64,000 nucleotides of DNA from JAEDHM01 sp964368645 (GCA_964368645.1 CAYJBY010000004.1:1-64000); one strand, 5' to 3'; positions 25,552 to 34,668 are shown, counted from the stretch's first letter. Notes: generated by a model not told the origin, from the sequence alone. Program-made: numbers and translations.

Positions 25552-26104
25552 CAAAGGATAATCAAACTGTTTTCTCAATGCGGTCTTGACGAGGATTTTC
25601 CGAAAGAAACCGAGTGCTAAGGCTCGGTCAACGTGTGAGAAAACGGATAATCTACGCTTTGGAGTGATTTTCAAAGCTTGAAAAGAAGCGGTCTGCGGTA
25701 ACGCGGCCGCTTTTTCGTTCCTAACGGAAAAACGCAGATAAGGCTGTAGCGCAACAGTCCATAACCGATAAGGCTTTAACAGTAATTTCCGATAACCTAA
25801 CAATGGATAACGGTAAGCGAGGAATAGATAAGGCTTTACCCGTAATTGCCAATAACACAGTCCGTAATAAAAGGCTGTAGAGCTAAGCGAGAATAAACGA
25901 TTAATAGAGGATAGCGTAATTGCCCGTAACCGAGAATAGCCGAGCGCAACCGAGAATCAGTCGGACATAACCGTTACTGAATGCAACAACTCATAGTCAA
26001 GAGTAGTCAAGAATAACCGAGCGCAACCGTAACCGAGAGTAACCGTAACCGAAAGTAACCGAGCTAAGCCCCTTGGAACGCCTTAGCGGAATAAGGGTTT
26101 TGTC
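25552..26104. other. repeat-rich intergenic region
   Basis: No supported gene. At its left end, GTTTTCTCA (25569-25577) pairs with TGAGAAAAC (25636-25644) around the hairpin ACCGAG/CTCGGT (25609-25628), and a terminator follows. From about 25730 to 26075 the sequence is a degenerate array of short words: GATAAGGCTTTA or variants near 25737, 25771 and 25828, then many copies of AACCGAG and GTAACCGA. It looks like expanding simple sequence. Confidence 0.6.
25686..25716 (+). terminator. terminator downstream of the symporter gene
   Basis: AAGCGG/CCGCTT with an inner GCG/CGC and GTAA loop, followed by T5. Confidence 0.75.
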
Positions 26105-26133
26105 TTGACAACTAAGCTCTCTTAATATACAAT
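26105..26133 (+). promoter_or_regulatory. promoter of the lipoprotein hydrolase gene
   Basis: TTGACA (26105-26110), a 17-base spacer and TACAAT (26128-26133), 84 bases before the start codon. Confidence 0.7.
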
Positions 26134-26216
26134 TAAGGCGTTATTGCGAGGGCTTGCCGTGAGGTGCATACTACTAGCACGAAGAAAGTAACCTAGCCGT
26201 TTACGAAGGAGAAATA

Positions 26217-27719
26217 ATGAAAAGATTATTAGCGTTGATAATCGTTATTGCACTGGTGTGCGTATTTGCCGTGGGCTGTGAGGATAATGGGGATAGGACT
26301 TTCGTGGAAACCTTTATGGTAACGCCGTCTGAGCTTGGGCTTCCCCAAACGGTTTTTGACGATATGGGCTTATACGTCTATCACAACGGAACCTACTACA
26401 ACTACGCCGAAACGGACTATTTTGATTCCGATAAGCCTACGCTGATTTATACCCACGGTATGGGCGGCGGCAGTATAGGTTTCAGTCTTAATTCCATAGT
26501 CGCCGAAAAAGCCGAGCTTAAAGAAGACAGTGAGAAGTATTGGGCGGATTTGGGCTTTAACGTATGCAGCCTTGACTGGGGTCCTTTCGCAGACGATGAT
26601 CCTTACGTAATTCAGGACAAAATCTGGGGCGTGAACGGTGAGAAGGGTATGCGTTACAAGGTATCGGGCGCGTCGGAGTTTTCGGACGGATACGACTCCT
26701 ACTGTATGGCGCAGATTTACGCAGTGTATATCCTCGACCTTTTGCGCAAGTACGATTACAGCGGCGAAATCCGTATGATGGGGCACTCGATGGGCGCAAT
26801 GCTTACCTTAGCAACCGCCGATTGCCTTTACAACTTGGCGGCGAGCGGACAAATAAAGAAAGACTACGTTCCCGAAAGGATAACCCTTTTCGACACCTTT
26901 ATCTGCAATCTTCCGAAAACCACCTACGTGGAGTGGTTGGAAAGAGAGATGGGCAAATACGGTTCGGCTTCGGTAATGGCTGAGGCGAGCGCGGAGCTTG
27001 ACGATGCAGGCGTTGCTGTGGAATATATGCGTACGGGCTTCGGAGATTCGGCAAGGGCTCTCAACGGCAAGGATAAGACCTATTTGGACTTTTGGAACTC
27101 CTGCTTTATGCTGGATTATAACGATACTTATATAGACGCTATGCACTCGAATATCGTTGACAATTACTCGGAAAGACATTGCGTGGGCTACGGCATATAC
27201 AGCGCGATGTGGTCGTTTGATTATATGACGGACGCAGGAAGCGGCAACTTCGGTTTTAGTCCGAGAACGCCCACCTCGGCGGTGGTCGCGCTTAACGGAA
27301 CTTATATTTCTATGGACGAAAATCTGACCGTTGACGTAACCGACGACGTTCAGCATTCGGCGGCAAAATCCACCGCGACGGTAGGCGGTTTTGTGTTCAG
27401 CGACGTGAACGGCAACGGCATTGCTGACGACGGCTTCGGTTCCAGAACGGAAAAAATCAACGTGAGCTTGTATCTTAACGGCGAGCTGATTAAGCAAACC
27501 GTCACAAATTACGGCGGTTATTACGGTTTTGAGGTGGAGCCTGTCGATAACGGAGAGTACAGCCTTTCCTTTGATACGGCGGAAAAGACGATTACCGTAT
27601 CCCCCGACAAGGCAAGCGGCGACAGATATTATCTGATGGACAGCACCGCATCTGCCGAAAGTACCTTTGGCTTATCCGCAGGCGGCTTGAAAATAATTAA
27701 TATCGGAACGCGCCCGTGA
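26217..27719 (+). CDS. lipoprotein: alpha/beta hydrolase with C-terminal SdrD-B-like domain
   Basis: A 500-residue secreted lipoprotein; the lipobox AVGC places the lipidated Cys at residue 21. The catalytic domain has THGMGGGS (oxyanion region), a lipase-type nucleophile elbow MMGHSMGAMLTLA (about residue 190), and HCVGYGIY late in the domain that may supply the His. After about residue 385 comes a prealbumin-like SdrD-B domain: GGFVFSDVNGNGIADDG, then NYGGYYGFEV. Such domains act as stalks or in calcium binding on surface proteins. The combination suggests a surface-bound esterase or lipase. GGAG precedes the start. Confidence 0.88.
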   Translation: MKRLLALIIVIALVCVFAVGCEDNGDRTFVETFMVTPSELGLPQTVFDDMGLYVYHNGTYYNYAETDYFDSDKPTLIYTHGMGGGSIGFSLNSIVAEKAELKEDSEKYWADLGFNVCSLDWGPFADDDPYVIQDKIWGVNGEKGMRYKVSGASEFSDGYDSYCMAQIYAVYILDLLRKYDYSGEIRMMGHSMGAMLTLATADCLYNLAASGQIKKDYVPERITLFDTFICNLPKTTYVEWLEREMGKYGSASVMAEASAELDDAGVAVEYMRTGFGDSARALNGKDKTYLDFWNSCFMLDYNDTYIDAMHSNIVDNYSERHCVGYGIYSAMWSFDYMTDAGSGNFGFSPRTPTSAVVALNGTYISMDENLTVDVTDDVQHSAAKSTATVGGFVFSDVNGNGIADDGFGSRTEKINVSLYLNGELIKQTVTNYGGYYGFEVEPVDNGEYSLSFDTAEKTITVSPDKASGDRYYLMDSTASAESTFGLSAGGLKIINIGTRP

Positions 27720-27798
27720 TGCGCACGCACGGCGCACGCGTAAGTAAGTTATCGGATACGCTCTCGAAAAAATTTGATATAACTTGTAATTATAACTT

Positions 27799-27840
27799 CA
27801 CCCGAATATGCTTTCGATAAGTACGTTCGGGTGTTTTTTT
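27799..27840 (+). terminator. terminator of the lipoprotein hydrolase gene
   Basis: CACCCGAA pairs with TTCGGGTG, followed by T7. Confidence 0.85.
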
Positions 27841-27903
27841 CGTTGCAACATATCGGCTTGTATGCGTGTTTCCGATTGACCGTAAGGAAGGCTCTTTACT
27901 GTA

Positions 27904-27937
27904 TAAAAAAACGGCGAGAAGCCTTGCCTCTCACCGC
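27904..27937 (-). terminator. terminator of citrate synthase
   Basis: On the minus strand CGGTGAGAGGC pairs with GCTTCTCGCCG and is followed by T7. It lies about 45 bases after the stop. Confidence 0.8.
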
Positions 27938-27980
27938 CAACCGCAAAACGGTTTTTAGAAGAATATAACCTTAATAATGT

Positions 27981-29357
27981 TTATTTTCTGTTTTTCAGAG
28001 TTCTGTAATGTCTTTGGGGCTGAACCGCTATGTAAGCAGGTCTGATTATCTTGCCCTTATTGACGATTTCCTCCAGTCGGTGCGCCGACCAGCCTGCAAC
28101 CCTTGCCACCGCGAACATAGGAGTGAAAAGCTCCTCGGGGATACGGCAGATTTTGTAAACGTAATTGGAATAAAAGTCCACGTTGATGGGTACGGGCTTT
28201 TTCACGCTCTTCTTTTCAGCAACCACCCTAGGTGCCAGCTTTGCCAGTTTGGTATAAAGCTCGTAATCCTCCAGCTCGTCGGGTACTGTCTTGGCGTAAT
28301 CCTTGATAGTGTCGCGCATTATATTTGCTCTGGGATCGGACAGGGAGTAGATGGCGTGACCTACGCCGTAAATCAAGCCCTGACGGTCGAAAACCTCTTT
28401 ATTGAGCATTCTGCGCAGATAAGCCATAATGGTCTCGTCCTTCATATCGGGGATATTTTCCTTGATATCCTCCATCATCTCCGCCACCTTTACGTTAGCA
28501 CCGCCGTGTCTGGGGCCCTTGAGAGAGCCTAAGGAAGCGGTTATGGTGGAATAGGTATCCGTGCCTGTGGAGGTGACTACGTGAGCGGTAAAGGTACTGT
28601 TGTTACCGCCGCCGTGTTCCATCTGAAGTATCAGACAGCGATCCAGCATCAAGGCCTGCGCTCTGTTGTACTTACCAGTGCCCTTGAGCATATAGAGAAT
28701 ATTTTCCGCAGTGGAAAACTCGGGCTTGGGCAGTCTGATAACCAAATTCTTGTGAAGAATGTAGTGCTTGTAGGACTGGTAGCAATAGACGGCCAAGAGG
28801 GGCATCTGTGCGATAAGCTGTAAGCTCTGCCTAAAGACGTTGCGGACGCTGATATCGTCCGCGTTGCTGTCGTAGGAATAAAGCGTCAGCACGCAACGGG
28901 ACATCGCGTTCATAATGTTTTTACTGGGGGCTTTCAGCACCACGTCGCGGACAAAGCTGTCGGGAAGGGAACGGAAGCCTGCCAAAAGATTGTTAAAATC
29001 CTCCAGCTCCTTCGCATTAGGCAGTTCTCCGCACAAAAGCAGATAACATACCTCTTCAAAACCAAAACGATCCTCTTTTTCCAACGCCTCAACAATACTG
29101 TATATGTTGATACCGCGATAAAAAAGCTCGCCCTCTATGGGTATGCGCTCGCCGTTTTCGTCCACGCCCTTATAAGCGTTAACCTCCGAAATATCGGTTA
29201 AACCGGTAACTACACCAACACCGTTGCTATCTCGGAGTCCGCGGAAAACCTTATACTTGGCGTATAGCTCGTTCTCAATTACGTCGGTATCCATAGCCTT
29301 GTCGGACAACACGTTAATCTGTTCGTTGCAACGCTTCAGAAATTCTTCGTATATCAT
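27981..29357 (-). CDS. gltA: citrate synthase
   Basis: A 458-residue citrate synthase making citrate from oxaloacetate and acetyl-CoA. Catalytic residues are visible: His in MEHGGGNNSTFTAHV, His in YGVGHAIYSLSDPRA, and Asp in PINVDFYSNYVY. GELFYRGINI is the conserved N-terminal substrate segment. It is longer than the usual about 380 residues of type II enzymes, as found in several Clostridia. AAAGGAG precedes the ATG, and a TATAAT lies on the minus strand at 29388-29393. No other citric acid cycle gene is adjacent, so the likely role is glutamate synthesis. Confidence 0.95.
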   Translation of the reverse strand: MIYEEFLKRCNEQINVLSDKAMDTDVIENELYAKYKVFRGLRDSNGVGVVTGLTDISEVNAYKGVDENGERIPIEGELFYRGINIYSIVEALEKEDRFGFEEVCYLLLCGELPNAKELEDFNNLLAGFRSLPDSFVRDVVLKAPSKNIMNAMSRCVLTLYSYDSNADDISVRNVFRQSLQLIAQMPLLAVYCYQSYKHYILHKNLVIRLPKPEFSTAENILYMLKGTGKYNRAQALMLDRCLILQMEHGGGNNSTFTAHVVTSTGTDTYSTITASLGSLKGPRHGGANVKVAEMMEDIKENIPDMKDETIMAYLRRMLNKEVFDRQGLIYGVGHAIYSLSDPRANIMRDTIKDYAKTVPDELEDYELYTKLAKLAPRVVAEKKSVKKPVPINVDFYSNYVYKICRIPEELFTPMFAVARVAGWSAHRLEEIVNKGKIIRPAYIAVQPQRHYRTLKNRK

Positions 29358-29445
29358 ACGCTACTCCTTTTTCAGTTTAATGGGACAATTATAGCACAGG
29401 GATTCGGAAAAAGTCTTGATTTTTGAGACATTATTTTGCTTTTTA

Positions 29446-29474
29446 TTGACATCTTCTATTGTCGTTATTATAAT
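29446..29474 (+). promoter_or_regulatory. promoter of the LCAT-like lipase gene
   Basis: TTGACA (29446-29451), 17-base spacer, TATAAT (29469-29474): a full consensus sigma-A promoter, about 50 bases before the start. Confidence 0.8.
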
Positions 29475-29522
29475 TAAGTTGTTTTAAGGCAACGTAATCA
29501 AGTTTCGAGAGGTTTAAGTTAT

Positions 29523-30905
29523 ATGAAAAAGATTTTTATCGTCAAAGCTGTATGCCTGATTCTCGCCGTGTGCGTTTTGGGCTCGGTATTGACCGCTTTC
29601 GTCGCTTGCGGCGACACTAAGACTACCATTCCCGAGAAAAAAGCTATAATTATCGTTCCCGGTATTTTGGCAGGCACTCTTTACAACGAGGAAACAGGCC
29701 GCGAAATCTGGGATCCCTTCTCTAAGGCTGACAATATCGATATTATGAGCTTTATGGGAGGCGGCGGCGGTATCGGCGAGGGCGTCAACGCCTTAATGTC
29801 CGCCTACGGCGCAGGCTTTATCAGCTATGCAATGGGCTTGGTCAACGATATTATGGATGATTCCGACAACTACGAGGGCAGTTTACTTAACGAAATGCAG
29901 GTCAACAAGGACGGCACGTCCAAGAACCCTGCGGTTACCGCTGTTCCTTGGGATTACGAGACTCGTCTGCGTTACGGTACCTTTAACGCTTACCGCAAGC
30001 TACAGACAACCCTTCAGGAAAAGTACGGCGACGAGTACGAGGTCAGCGTTTGCAATTACGACTGGCGTCTTGACAACCGCACCGCTTATGCAACCTTGGA
30101 GAACTATATCAACGAGAACAATTACACCGACGTAGTGCTGATAGGTCACAGTATGGGCGGTATCGTTTGCAGCGGATATATCGCAAAAAGCGCGGAGAAC
30201 GCGGCTAAGGTAGATTCCTTTATCTCCATAGGCACTCCCTTCTACGGCTCCTTGTACGCTCTGGAATATATGGAAAACCCTTACGGCTTAATCAGCTCTC
30301 TGCTTCCTCTTTTGGAGAGCATCGGTCTGACCGCCGAATCCGAAAAAGCGGATTTGATGTACAAGAATATGGCTTTGCCTATGTTCCAATATATGCTTAC
30401 GCTTTATCAGTTGATGCCCACAGGGGATATCATCGATACCTTGCAGTATCAGCAGGCTGACGGTATTACCTCCTTGCTTTACGTGGACGGAGCGCCCGTT
30501 GACTGTTCCGACTTGATTGCCACCTACAAATCCAGAAGTTGGGCAACCGATCCCACCACAGGGGAATACTATTACGGAGTTTCCTCCTTCGGCGACTTTA
30601 TCGACAGTCAGTACGTGATGAAGGACGGCGAGAAGGTTCACGCCGCTTTAACGGTTAATTCCGTTTTCATTGCAGGCGACAACTTGATAACCGCCAAGGC
30701 TCTTGCTGTTGACGACGGCGTTTACGCAGGCAAAATCAACGATATGCACGGTGACGGCACGGTTCCTCTTTACAGTGCGATACTGGGCAAAAGCGTCAAC
30801 GACGAAGACGTATATATCTTTGATAACGTAGCTCACGTGGCTCTCGGCTGTGAATATAACGAGGATATTTATAACTTGATTTACAACACCATAGAGGGCA
30901 AATAA
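29523..30905 (+). CDS. lipoprotein, LCAT-like lipase/acyltransferase
   Basis: A 460-residue lipoprotein. The signal peptide ends in FVAC (lipid Cys29). The mature part resembles the lecithin:cholesterol acyltransferase family: IIIVPGILAGTLY (lid and oxyanion region), NYDWRLDNR, LIGHSMGGIVCSGYI with the nucleophile Ser, HGDGTVPLYSA with the Asp, and NVAHVALG with the His near the C terminus. It probably hydrolyses or transfers acyl chains of glycerolipids outside the cell. The neighbouring lipoprotein hydrolase on the other side of citrate synthase points to a shared lipid-scavenging role, which is inference. Confidence 0.9.
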   Translation: MKKIFIVKAVCLILAVCVLGSVLTAFVACGDTKTTIPEKKAIIIVPGILAGTLYNEETGREIWDPFSKADNIDIMSFMGGGGGIGEGVNALMSAYGAGFISYAMGLVNDIMDDSDNYEGSLLNEMQVNKDGTSKNPAVTAVPWDYETRLRYGTFNAYRKLQTTLQEKYGDEYEVSVCNYDWRLDNRTAYATLENYINENNYTDVVLIGHSMGGIVCSGYIAKSAENAAKVDSFISIGTPFYGSLYALEYMENPYGLISSLLPLLESIGLTAESEKADLMYKNMALPMFQYMLTLYQLMPTGDIIDTLQYQQADGITSLLYVDGAPVDCSDLIATYKSRSWATDPTTGEYYYGVSSFGDFIDSQYVMKDGEKVHAALTVNSVFIAGDNLITAKALAVDDGVYAGKINDMHGDGTVPLYSAILGKSVNDEDVYIFDNVAHVALGCEYNEDIYNLIYNTIEGK

Positions 30906-31604
30906 TCGGTGCTTTTCGGCGGTAAAAGGCTTTTACCGTCAAAAGTTCCGCGGTATCGATAAGCGTCAAACGACGTCGTTATCAAGGCGGTTATAATTCT
31001 CAAAATTATCGGCAATATCGTCAAAAACGGTATCGGTGCGGTTATCAAAACGGTATTCGCAGAAACTACAAAACCTATCGGCAGAAACGGCAGTGTTACC
31101 TTTGAAAGGCTATTCCCGTTAAACCGATATTATCAAAAGCCGTAACGGCAAGCCTGTGCTTTTTTGAATGGATAATTCGAATCGGCATCGGGTGCGGTTA
31201 CGGCTTTTTGCGTACCTTATCCATATTCTTCGCCGAAAGTTACGCTACCGTTCCGGAAAACTACGCTAAGGCTACCGTTCCGAAAGTTACTCAATCCTAT
31301 CGTACGGAAGGCTACACCAATCCTACTGTTAGGAAAACTACGCCATCGTTACCGTTCTAAAAAACTGCGCTGACATATACGCTACTTGGGAGTTGAGTAA
31401 AATGTAATATTCACTTTGTCGAAAGAAATAAAAGTCAAACCGCCCCGACCTTGTAACAACCAACGCCGAAAAAAGCAGAAAATAACAAAAGCAAAAAATC
31501 CAAGCCGAAAAAAACAAACGCCCAACAGAAAACGACAAAAGACAAAAAATCACTAAACAAAAATCACATAAATCAAAGCGGAAAATAGCAAATAAGTCTA
31601 AAAA
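30906..31604. other. repeat-rich intergenic region
   Basis: No supported gene. A hairpin GGTAAAAG/CTTTTACC follows the lipase stop (about 30922-30940) without a T run. From about 30960 to 31370 degenerate words recur: AAACGGTATCGG and GCGGTTATC, then copies of CCGTTCCGAAAGTTACGCTA-like units near 31240-31350. From 31460 to 31600 the plus strand is very A-rich. Confidence 0.55.
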
Positions 31605-31627
31605 TAAAAAAGGGGAAATTACTTCCC
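31605..31627 (-). terminator. terminator overlapping the stop of the six-cysteine gene
   Basis: On the minus strand GGGGAA pairs with TTCCCC around the TAA stop codon, followed by T6AT5. Confidence 0.6.
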
Positions 31628-31843
31628 CGACAAGAGCTTATACTGTTTAACCCAACTGCGTGCAGGGGCGCGGCAAACGTGGTCGGCGGTGACGAAAGCG
31701 CAGACGTTATCCATATTACCTCTTGGACAAACCAAGGGATTGGCACAGCGGCAACCGTAGGTGGTTGTAGGTGAGTCCGCAGTGTTAAGCGGCTCGCAAG
31801 CCTTAATATGCAGTGCTTTGTCAAACAAACCGTTCTCGTACAT
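31619..31843 (-). CDS. small six-cysteine protein
   Basis: A 74-residue protein with no recognisable family. The start is ATG at 31843, because GGGAGGT lies ten bases upstream; the frame is open further but lacks another such site. Cysteines at 16, 31, 33, 39, 48 and 57, with a YGCRCANPLVCPRGN core, suggest metal binding or a disulfide-rich fold. There is no signal peptide or membrane segment. It has its own good promoter, ribosome binding site and a terminator that overlaps the stop, so it is an independent gene. No radical-SAM or other peptide-modifying enzyme is nearby. Confidence 0.75.
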   Translation of the reverse strand: MYENGLFDKALHIKACEPLNTADSPTTTYGCRCANPLVCPRGNMDNVCAFVTADHVCRAPARSWVKQYKLLSGK

Positions 31844-31904
31844 TGTAAAAATACCTCCCGAAAAGACTGCTTCGCCTATCGGTGGTGCTGACCTTTCGCT
31901 TGAA

Positions 31905-31933
31905 ATTATAACAGATTTTCCTTTTTTTTGTAA
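31905..31933 (-). promoter_or_regulatory. promoter of the six-cysteine gene
   Basis: On the minus strand TTACAA (31928-31933), 17-base spacer, TATAAT (31905-31910), about 60 bases before the start. Confidence 0.65.
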
Positions 31934-32138
31934 GCGTTTTTCGGCGGCTGACAAAATTTAATCAAATCGTAACATTCTTTTTTGTCCGTAAAACACTCGT
32001 TTCAGCCTTAAAGAACCCGTCCTCGGCGCAAGGATTGAGGTAGGGATTTTTATCGGCAATACTAGGCAAAAACCGCATTTTACCGTCAAAAGCCGACTCC
32101 GAATGGGCGGTATAATACTTTCGTCAAAGGAGTAAAGA

Positions 32139-33335
32139 ATGGAAAAATTTTTGCGTAACGGAGTTAAAACCGTAAGGGTGGATTCTGTATCGGAACTGGG
32201 AAATACGGCGAAGCAGTTGCTTTCGGCAGGACGGGTGGCGTTGTTTTCGGACGGCGGCAGGTACGCTTGCAGAGCGGAGGACGTGCTGAAAGCCGCAGGC
32301 TACGCCGTTGACGTTTACCCCGTCAATCGAAAAAGCGTTTATGCCTACAAGGAGCTGACCGCAAAGGAGCTTCCCGAGGATTGCCGCTTGGCGGTGGCGG
32401 TGGGTGAAGAACCTACGCTTGCCTGCGCCAAGGTTGTGGCAGGGCGGCGTGCCTTGCCGCTTTTGGCTGTTCCCGTTTCAGTGGGAGGCTTATCCGCGCT
32501 TTTTCCCTCCGCGCTGTTTTACGGGGACGGGGAGCTGGTGGGCTTCCGCTCCGTGTCCACCGTAACCGTATTGCTTTGTGAAGACGCTCTCGGCGAAAGC
32601 CGCCCCTCGGCGCTAGCGGAGGGCTTGGGCTTATGTCTTTGCGGCTTGGTGTCCGTGTTCGACTGCGGCTACGAAAATCTAATTTCGGGAAGGTTGGACA
32701 AGGCAGGAGTCGCTTTCTGCGATTTTGAGAGATTAAGCGAAAAGCTGTCGGGGGTGATAACTCTGGACAAAGAGCTTTTTAAGCTGTTATGCACTACGGC
32801 AGAAGAGCTGGCAGACGGCGGTTACAGGATATTTTCGGGAGTCGGATTTGATTTTAGTTGGTTGATTTCGCTATACAAGCGGCAAAGATTGTCGTATAAT
32901 GAAAGCTACTTTACGGCGGCTTACACACTTTTAACCCTGTATTCGGCGTCCTTTGCGGCGGATACCACGGTATTGATGCCACCGGATAGGCTTGCAACCT
33001 TTTCGGAGTTGGAGCGAACCTGCGGCATAACCTACGGCGGCTCGGCGGCTAACGCCAAGACCTACGCCGAGGATTACAGAAGACGCTGTTTCGTTACCGC
33101 CGATTACAAAAAAGAGCTTACCGCATTGCTTAATAAGGTTCAACTTTCCGAGCTGTCCGTAGCGTACAGACGACTTCACGGCAGCAGCGGCTTCGGGTTG
33201 AGAGGGCAGACCGACTTCGACGAGCTGATAAGGCTGATGCATTTAAGCGGCGAGAACTGCGTTGGCTACCCGTTGCTGAAACACCTTTACACCGTAGGCT
33301 TTACGGACGCTTTAAGGCTGAGAGTTCAGCTCTAG
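32139..33335 (+). CDS. divergent Fe-ADH/dehydroquinate-synthase-like protein
   Basis: A 398-residue soluble protein. The N-terminal half has the rhythm of the iron-dependent alcohol dehydrogenase and dehydroquinate synthase superfamily: RVALFSDGGRY, a second nucleotide-binding strand, LAVAVGEEPTLACAKVVA in place of the GGGSxxDxAK motif, then PLLAVPVSVGGLSALFPS, matching the P.i.vPTtaGtgSE segment. Key glycines and metal-binding His residues are not obvious, so it may be a non-catalytic or altered member. It is probably not an ordinary dehydrogenase. AAAGGAG precedes the ATG and a TATAAT stands at 32111-32116. The assignment is fold-level only. Confidence 0.55.
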   Translation: MEKFLRNGVKTVRVDSVSELGNTAKQLLSAGRVALFSDGGRYACRAEDVLKAAGYAVDVYPVNRKSVYAYKELTAKELPEDCRLAVAVGEEPTLACAKVVAGRRALPLLAVPVSVGGLSALFPSALFYGDGELVGFRSVSTVTVLLCEDALGESRPSALAEGLGLCLCGLVSVFDCGYENLISGRLDKAGVAFCDFERLSEKLSGVITLDKELFKLLCTTAEELADGGYRIFSGVGFDFSWLISLYKRQRLSYNESYFTAAYTLLTLYSASFAADTTVLMPPDRLATFSELERTCGITYGGSAANAKTYAEDYRRRCFVTADYKKELTALLNKVQLSELSVAYRRLHGSSGFGLRGQTDFDELIRLMHLSGENCVGYPLLKHLYTVGFTDALRLRVQL

Positions 33336-33424
33336 CGGCAAGAGCCGAGGCGGTCAACGGCATAGCCCACTCGTACTATTTTTGAAAACACCGGCAACGG
33401 AAAAAGATAAAGCAGAGGTTTAAG

Positions 33425-34228
33425 ATGACTAACGAATTACGCAAGAGGATTAACAATATCAAGCTGTTTCTTATGGATATGGACGGCACCGTTTACGTGG
33501 GCGGACGCAAAATCCCCGGAGCTTTCGAGGCTTTGGACACTTTGCGCAGTAAGGGCAAGACTATTTGCTACGTAACCAACAATTCCTCAAGAAGCAACGC
33601 CGCTTACGTCAAGCGTTTGGAGGGTATGGACGTTTTTATTAACGAAAACGAGCTTTACACCTCGGCGCAGGCGACCTGTCAGTACCTCAAGGACAAGCAG
33701 TCGGGCAAAAAAGTGTTCCTGCTGGCAACCGAGGACGTGGCTAACGAGTTCAGAAGTTACGGTATCGAGCTTACCGAAACCGATCCCGACGTGGTGGTCA
33801 TCTGTTTTGACACAAGTCTAAGCTACGACCGTTTGTATAAGGCTTGCGGCTTTATCAACGCAGGCAAACTGTACGTGGCTTCCCACCCTGATAACAACTG
33901 CCCCGCAGAGGGTTGTCCTATGCCCGACGTAGGCTCCTTTATCCAAATGATTAAGGCGACCTTAGGCAAGGAACCCGACGTTATAATCGGTAAACCCTAC
34001 AGCGGAATGGCTGAAGCGATACTGTCCAAGTACGGTTGTTTTGCACGGAAGGAAGTGGCTATGGTAGGCGACAGGCTTTACACCGACATACTTTTCGGAG
34101 TTGATAATGGTTTCAACAGCATACTCGTCCTATCAGGCGAAACCAACGAGGAAATGTTAGGCGAAAGCGGTATCCGTCCCACCTTGGTTTTGGACAGCTT
34201 TAAGGATATTTTGAAGTATATAGATTAA
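33425..34228 (+). CDS. HAD-IIA phosphatase, NagD type
   Basis: A 267-residue haloacid dehalogenase superfamily hydrolase. Motif I is LFLMDMDGTVYVGG (nucleophile Asp about 18), motif II CYVTNNSSRS, motif III GKPYSGMAEAIL with the Lys, and motif IV MVGDRLYTDILFG. The domain between motifs II and III fits the type IIA cap of NagD, AraL and PNPase-like phosphatases. The substrate is a small phosphorylated metabolite such as a sugar phosphate or phosphoglycolate. AGAGG precedes the start. It follows the Fe-ADH-like gene by 89 bases without a terminator, so co-transcription is possible. Confidence 0.93.
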   Translation: MTNELRKRINNIKLFLMDMDGTVYVGGRKIPGAFEALDTLRSKGKTICYVTNNSSRSNAAYVKRLEGMDVFINENELYTSAQATCQYLKDKQSGKKVFLLATEDVANEFRSYGIELTETDPDVVVICFDTSLSYDRLYKACGFINAGKLYVASHPDNNCPAEGCPMPDVGSFIQMIKATLGKEPDVIIGKPYSGMAEAILSKYGCFARKEVAMVGDRLYTDILFGVDNGFNSILVLSGETNEEMLGESGIRPTLVLDSFKDILKYID

Positions 34229-34268
34229 GGTTTTTCGGGGTTTGGCGCAATATTATTCGCAAAAACGC

Positions 34269-34297
34269 TTGTCAAGCCCGAAGTTATATGCTAAAAT
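34269..34297 (+). promoter_or_regulatory. promoter of secG
   Basis: TTGTCA (34269-34274), 17-base spacer, TAAAAT (34292-34297), about 34 bases before the GTG start. Confidence 0.6.
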
Positions 34298-34330
34298 AAC
34301 TAAGCATTATTGCAACAAGGAGTAAAAAAA

Positions 34331-34618
34331 GTGGAATTAGCGTTATTATTAGCCGCCATTACTACTAATGCGAGGACAATTATTTCGGGTGTCATTCTTT
34401 GTGTGGTTGTCGTTCTCTCTATTGCGGAGACCGTTATTGTTTTGATGCAAAAGTCCGATCAAGCTAACGTCAGCGCGATTTCGGGCGTACAGGAGAGCTT
34501 TTACGGCAAGAACAAGGGCAGAACGCTGGATTCCAAGCTTAAGCTTTGGACGATTATTATCGGAGCGTTGATAGCGGTTTTGTGTATCGTATTCTTTATA
34601 GTAGCTCCTACGATTTAA
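34331..34618 (+). CDS. secG: preprotein translocase subunit SecG
   Basis: A 95-residue SecG, the small accessory subunit of the SecYEG channel. It has two membrane helices (about residues 10-35 and 70-93) joined by the conserved loop LMQKSDQANVSAISGV..FYGKNKGRTLDSKL. I chose GTG 34331 because AAGGAG lies eight bases upstream; an in-frame TTG at 34310 would put that site inside the gene. SecG-RNase R-SmpB is a conserved order in Firmicutes. A strong terminator separates it from rnr, so rnr may depend partly on read-through. Confidence 0.93.
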   Translation: MELALLLAAITTNARTIISGVILCVVVVLSIAETVIVLMQKSDQANVSAISGVQESFYGKNKGRTLDSKLKLWTIIIGALIAVLCIVFFIVAPTI

Positions 34619-34637
34619 TTATCGGAACAGTACGAAC

Positions 34638-34668
34638 GGGTGGCGCGGATAGCACCACCCTTTTTTTT
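34638..34668 (+). terminator. terminator after secG
   Basis: GGGTGG pairs with CCACCC with an inner GC/GC, followed by T8. Confidence 0.85.

Noticed and set aside
31844..31954. N-terminal extension of the six-cysteine gene
   Set aside because: The GGGAGGT site falls inside it and the -10 box too, so translation should begin at 31843.
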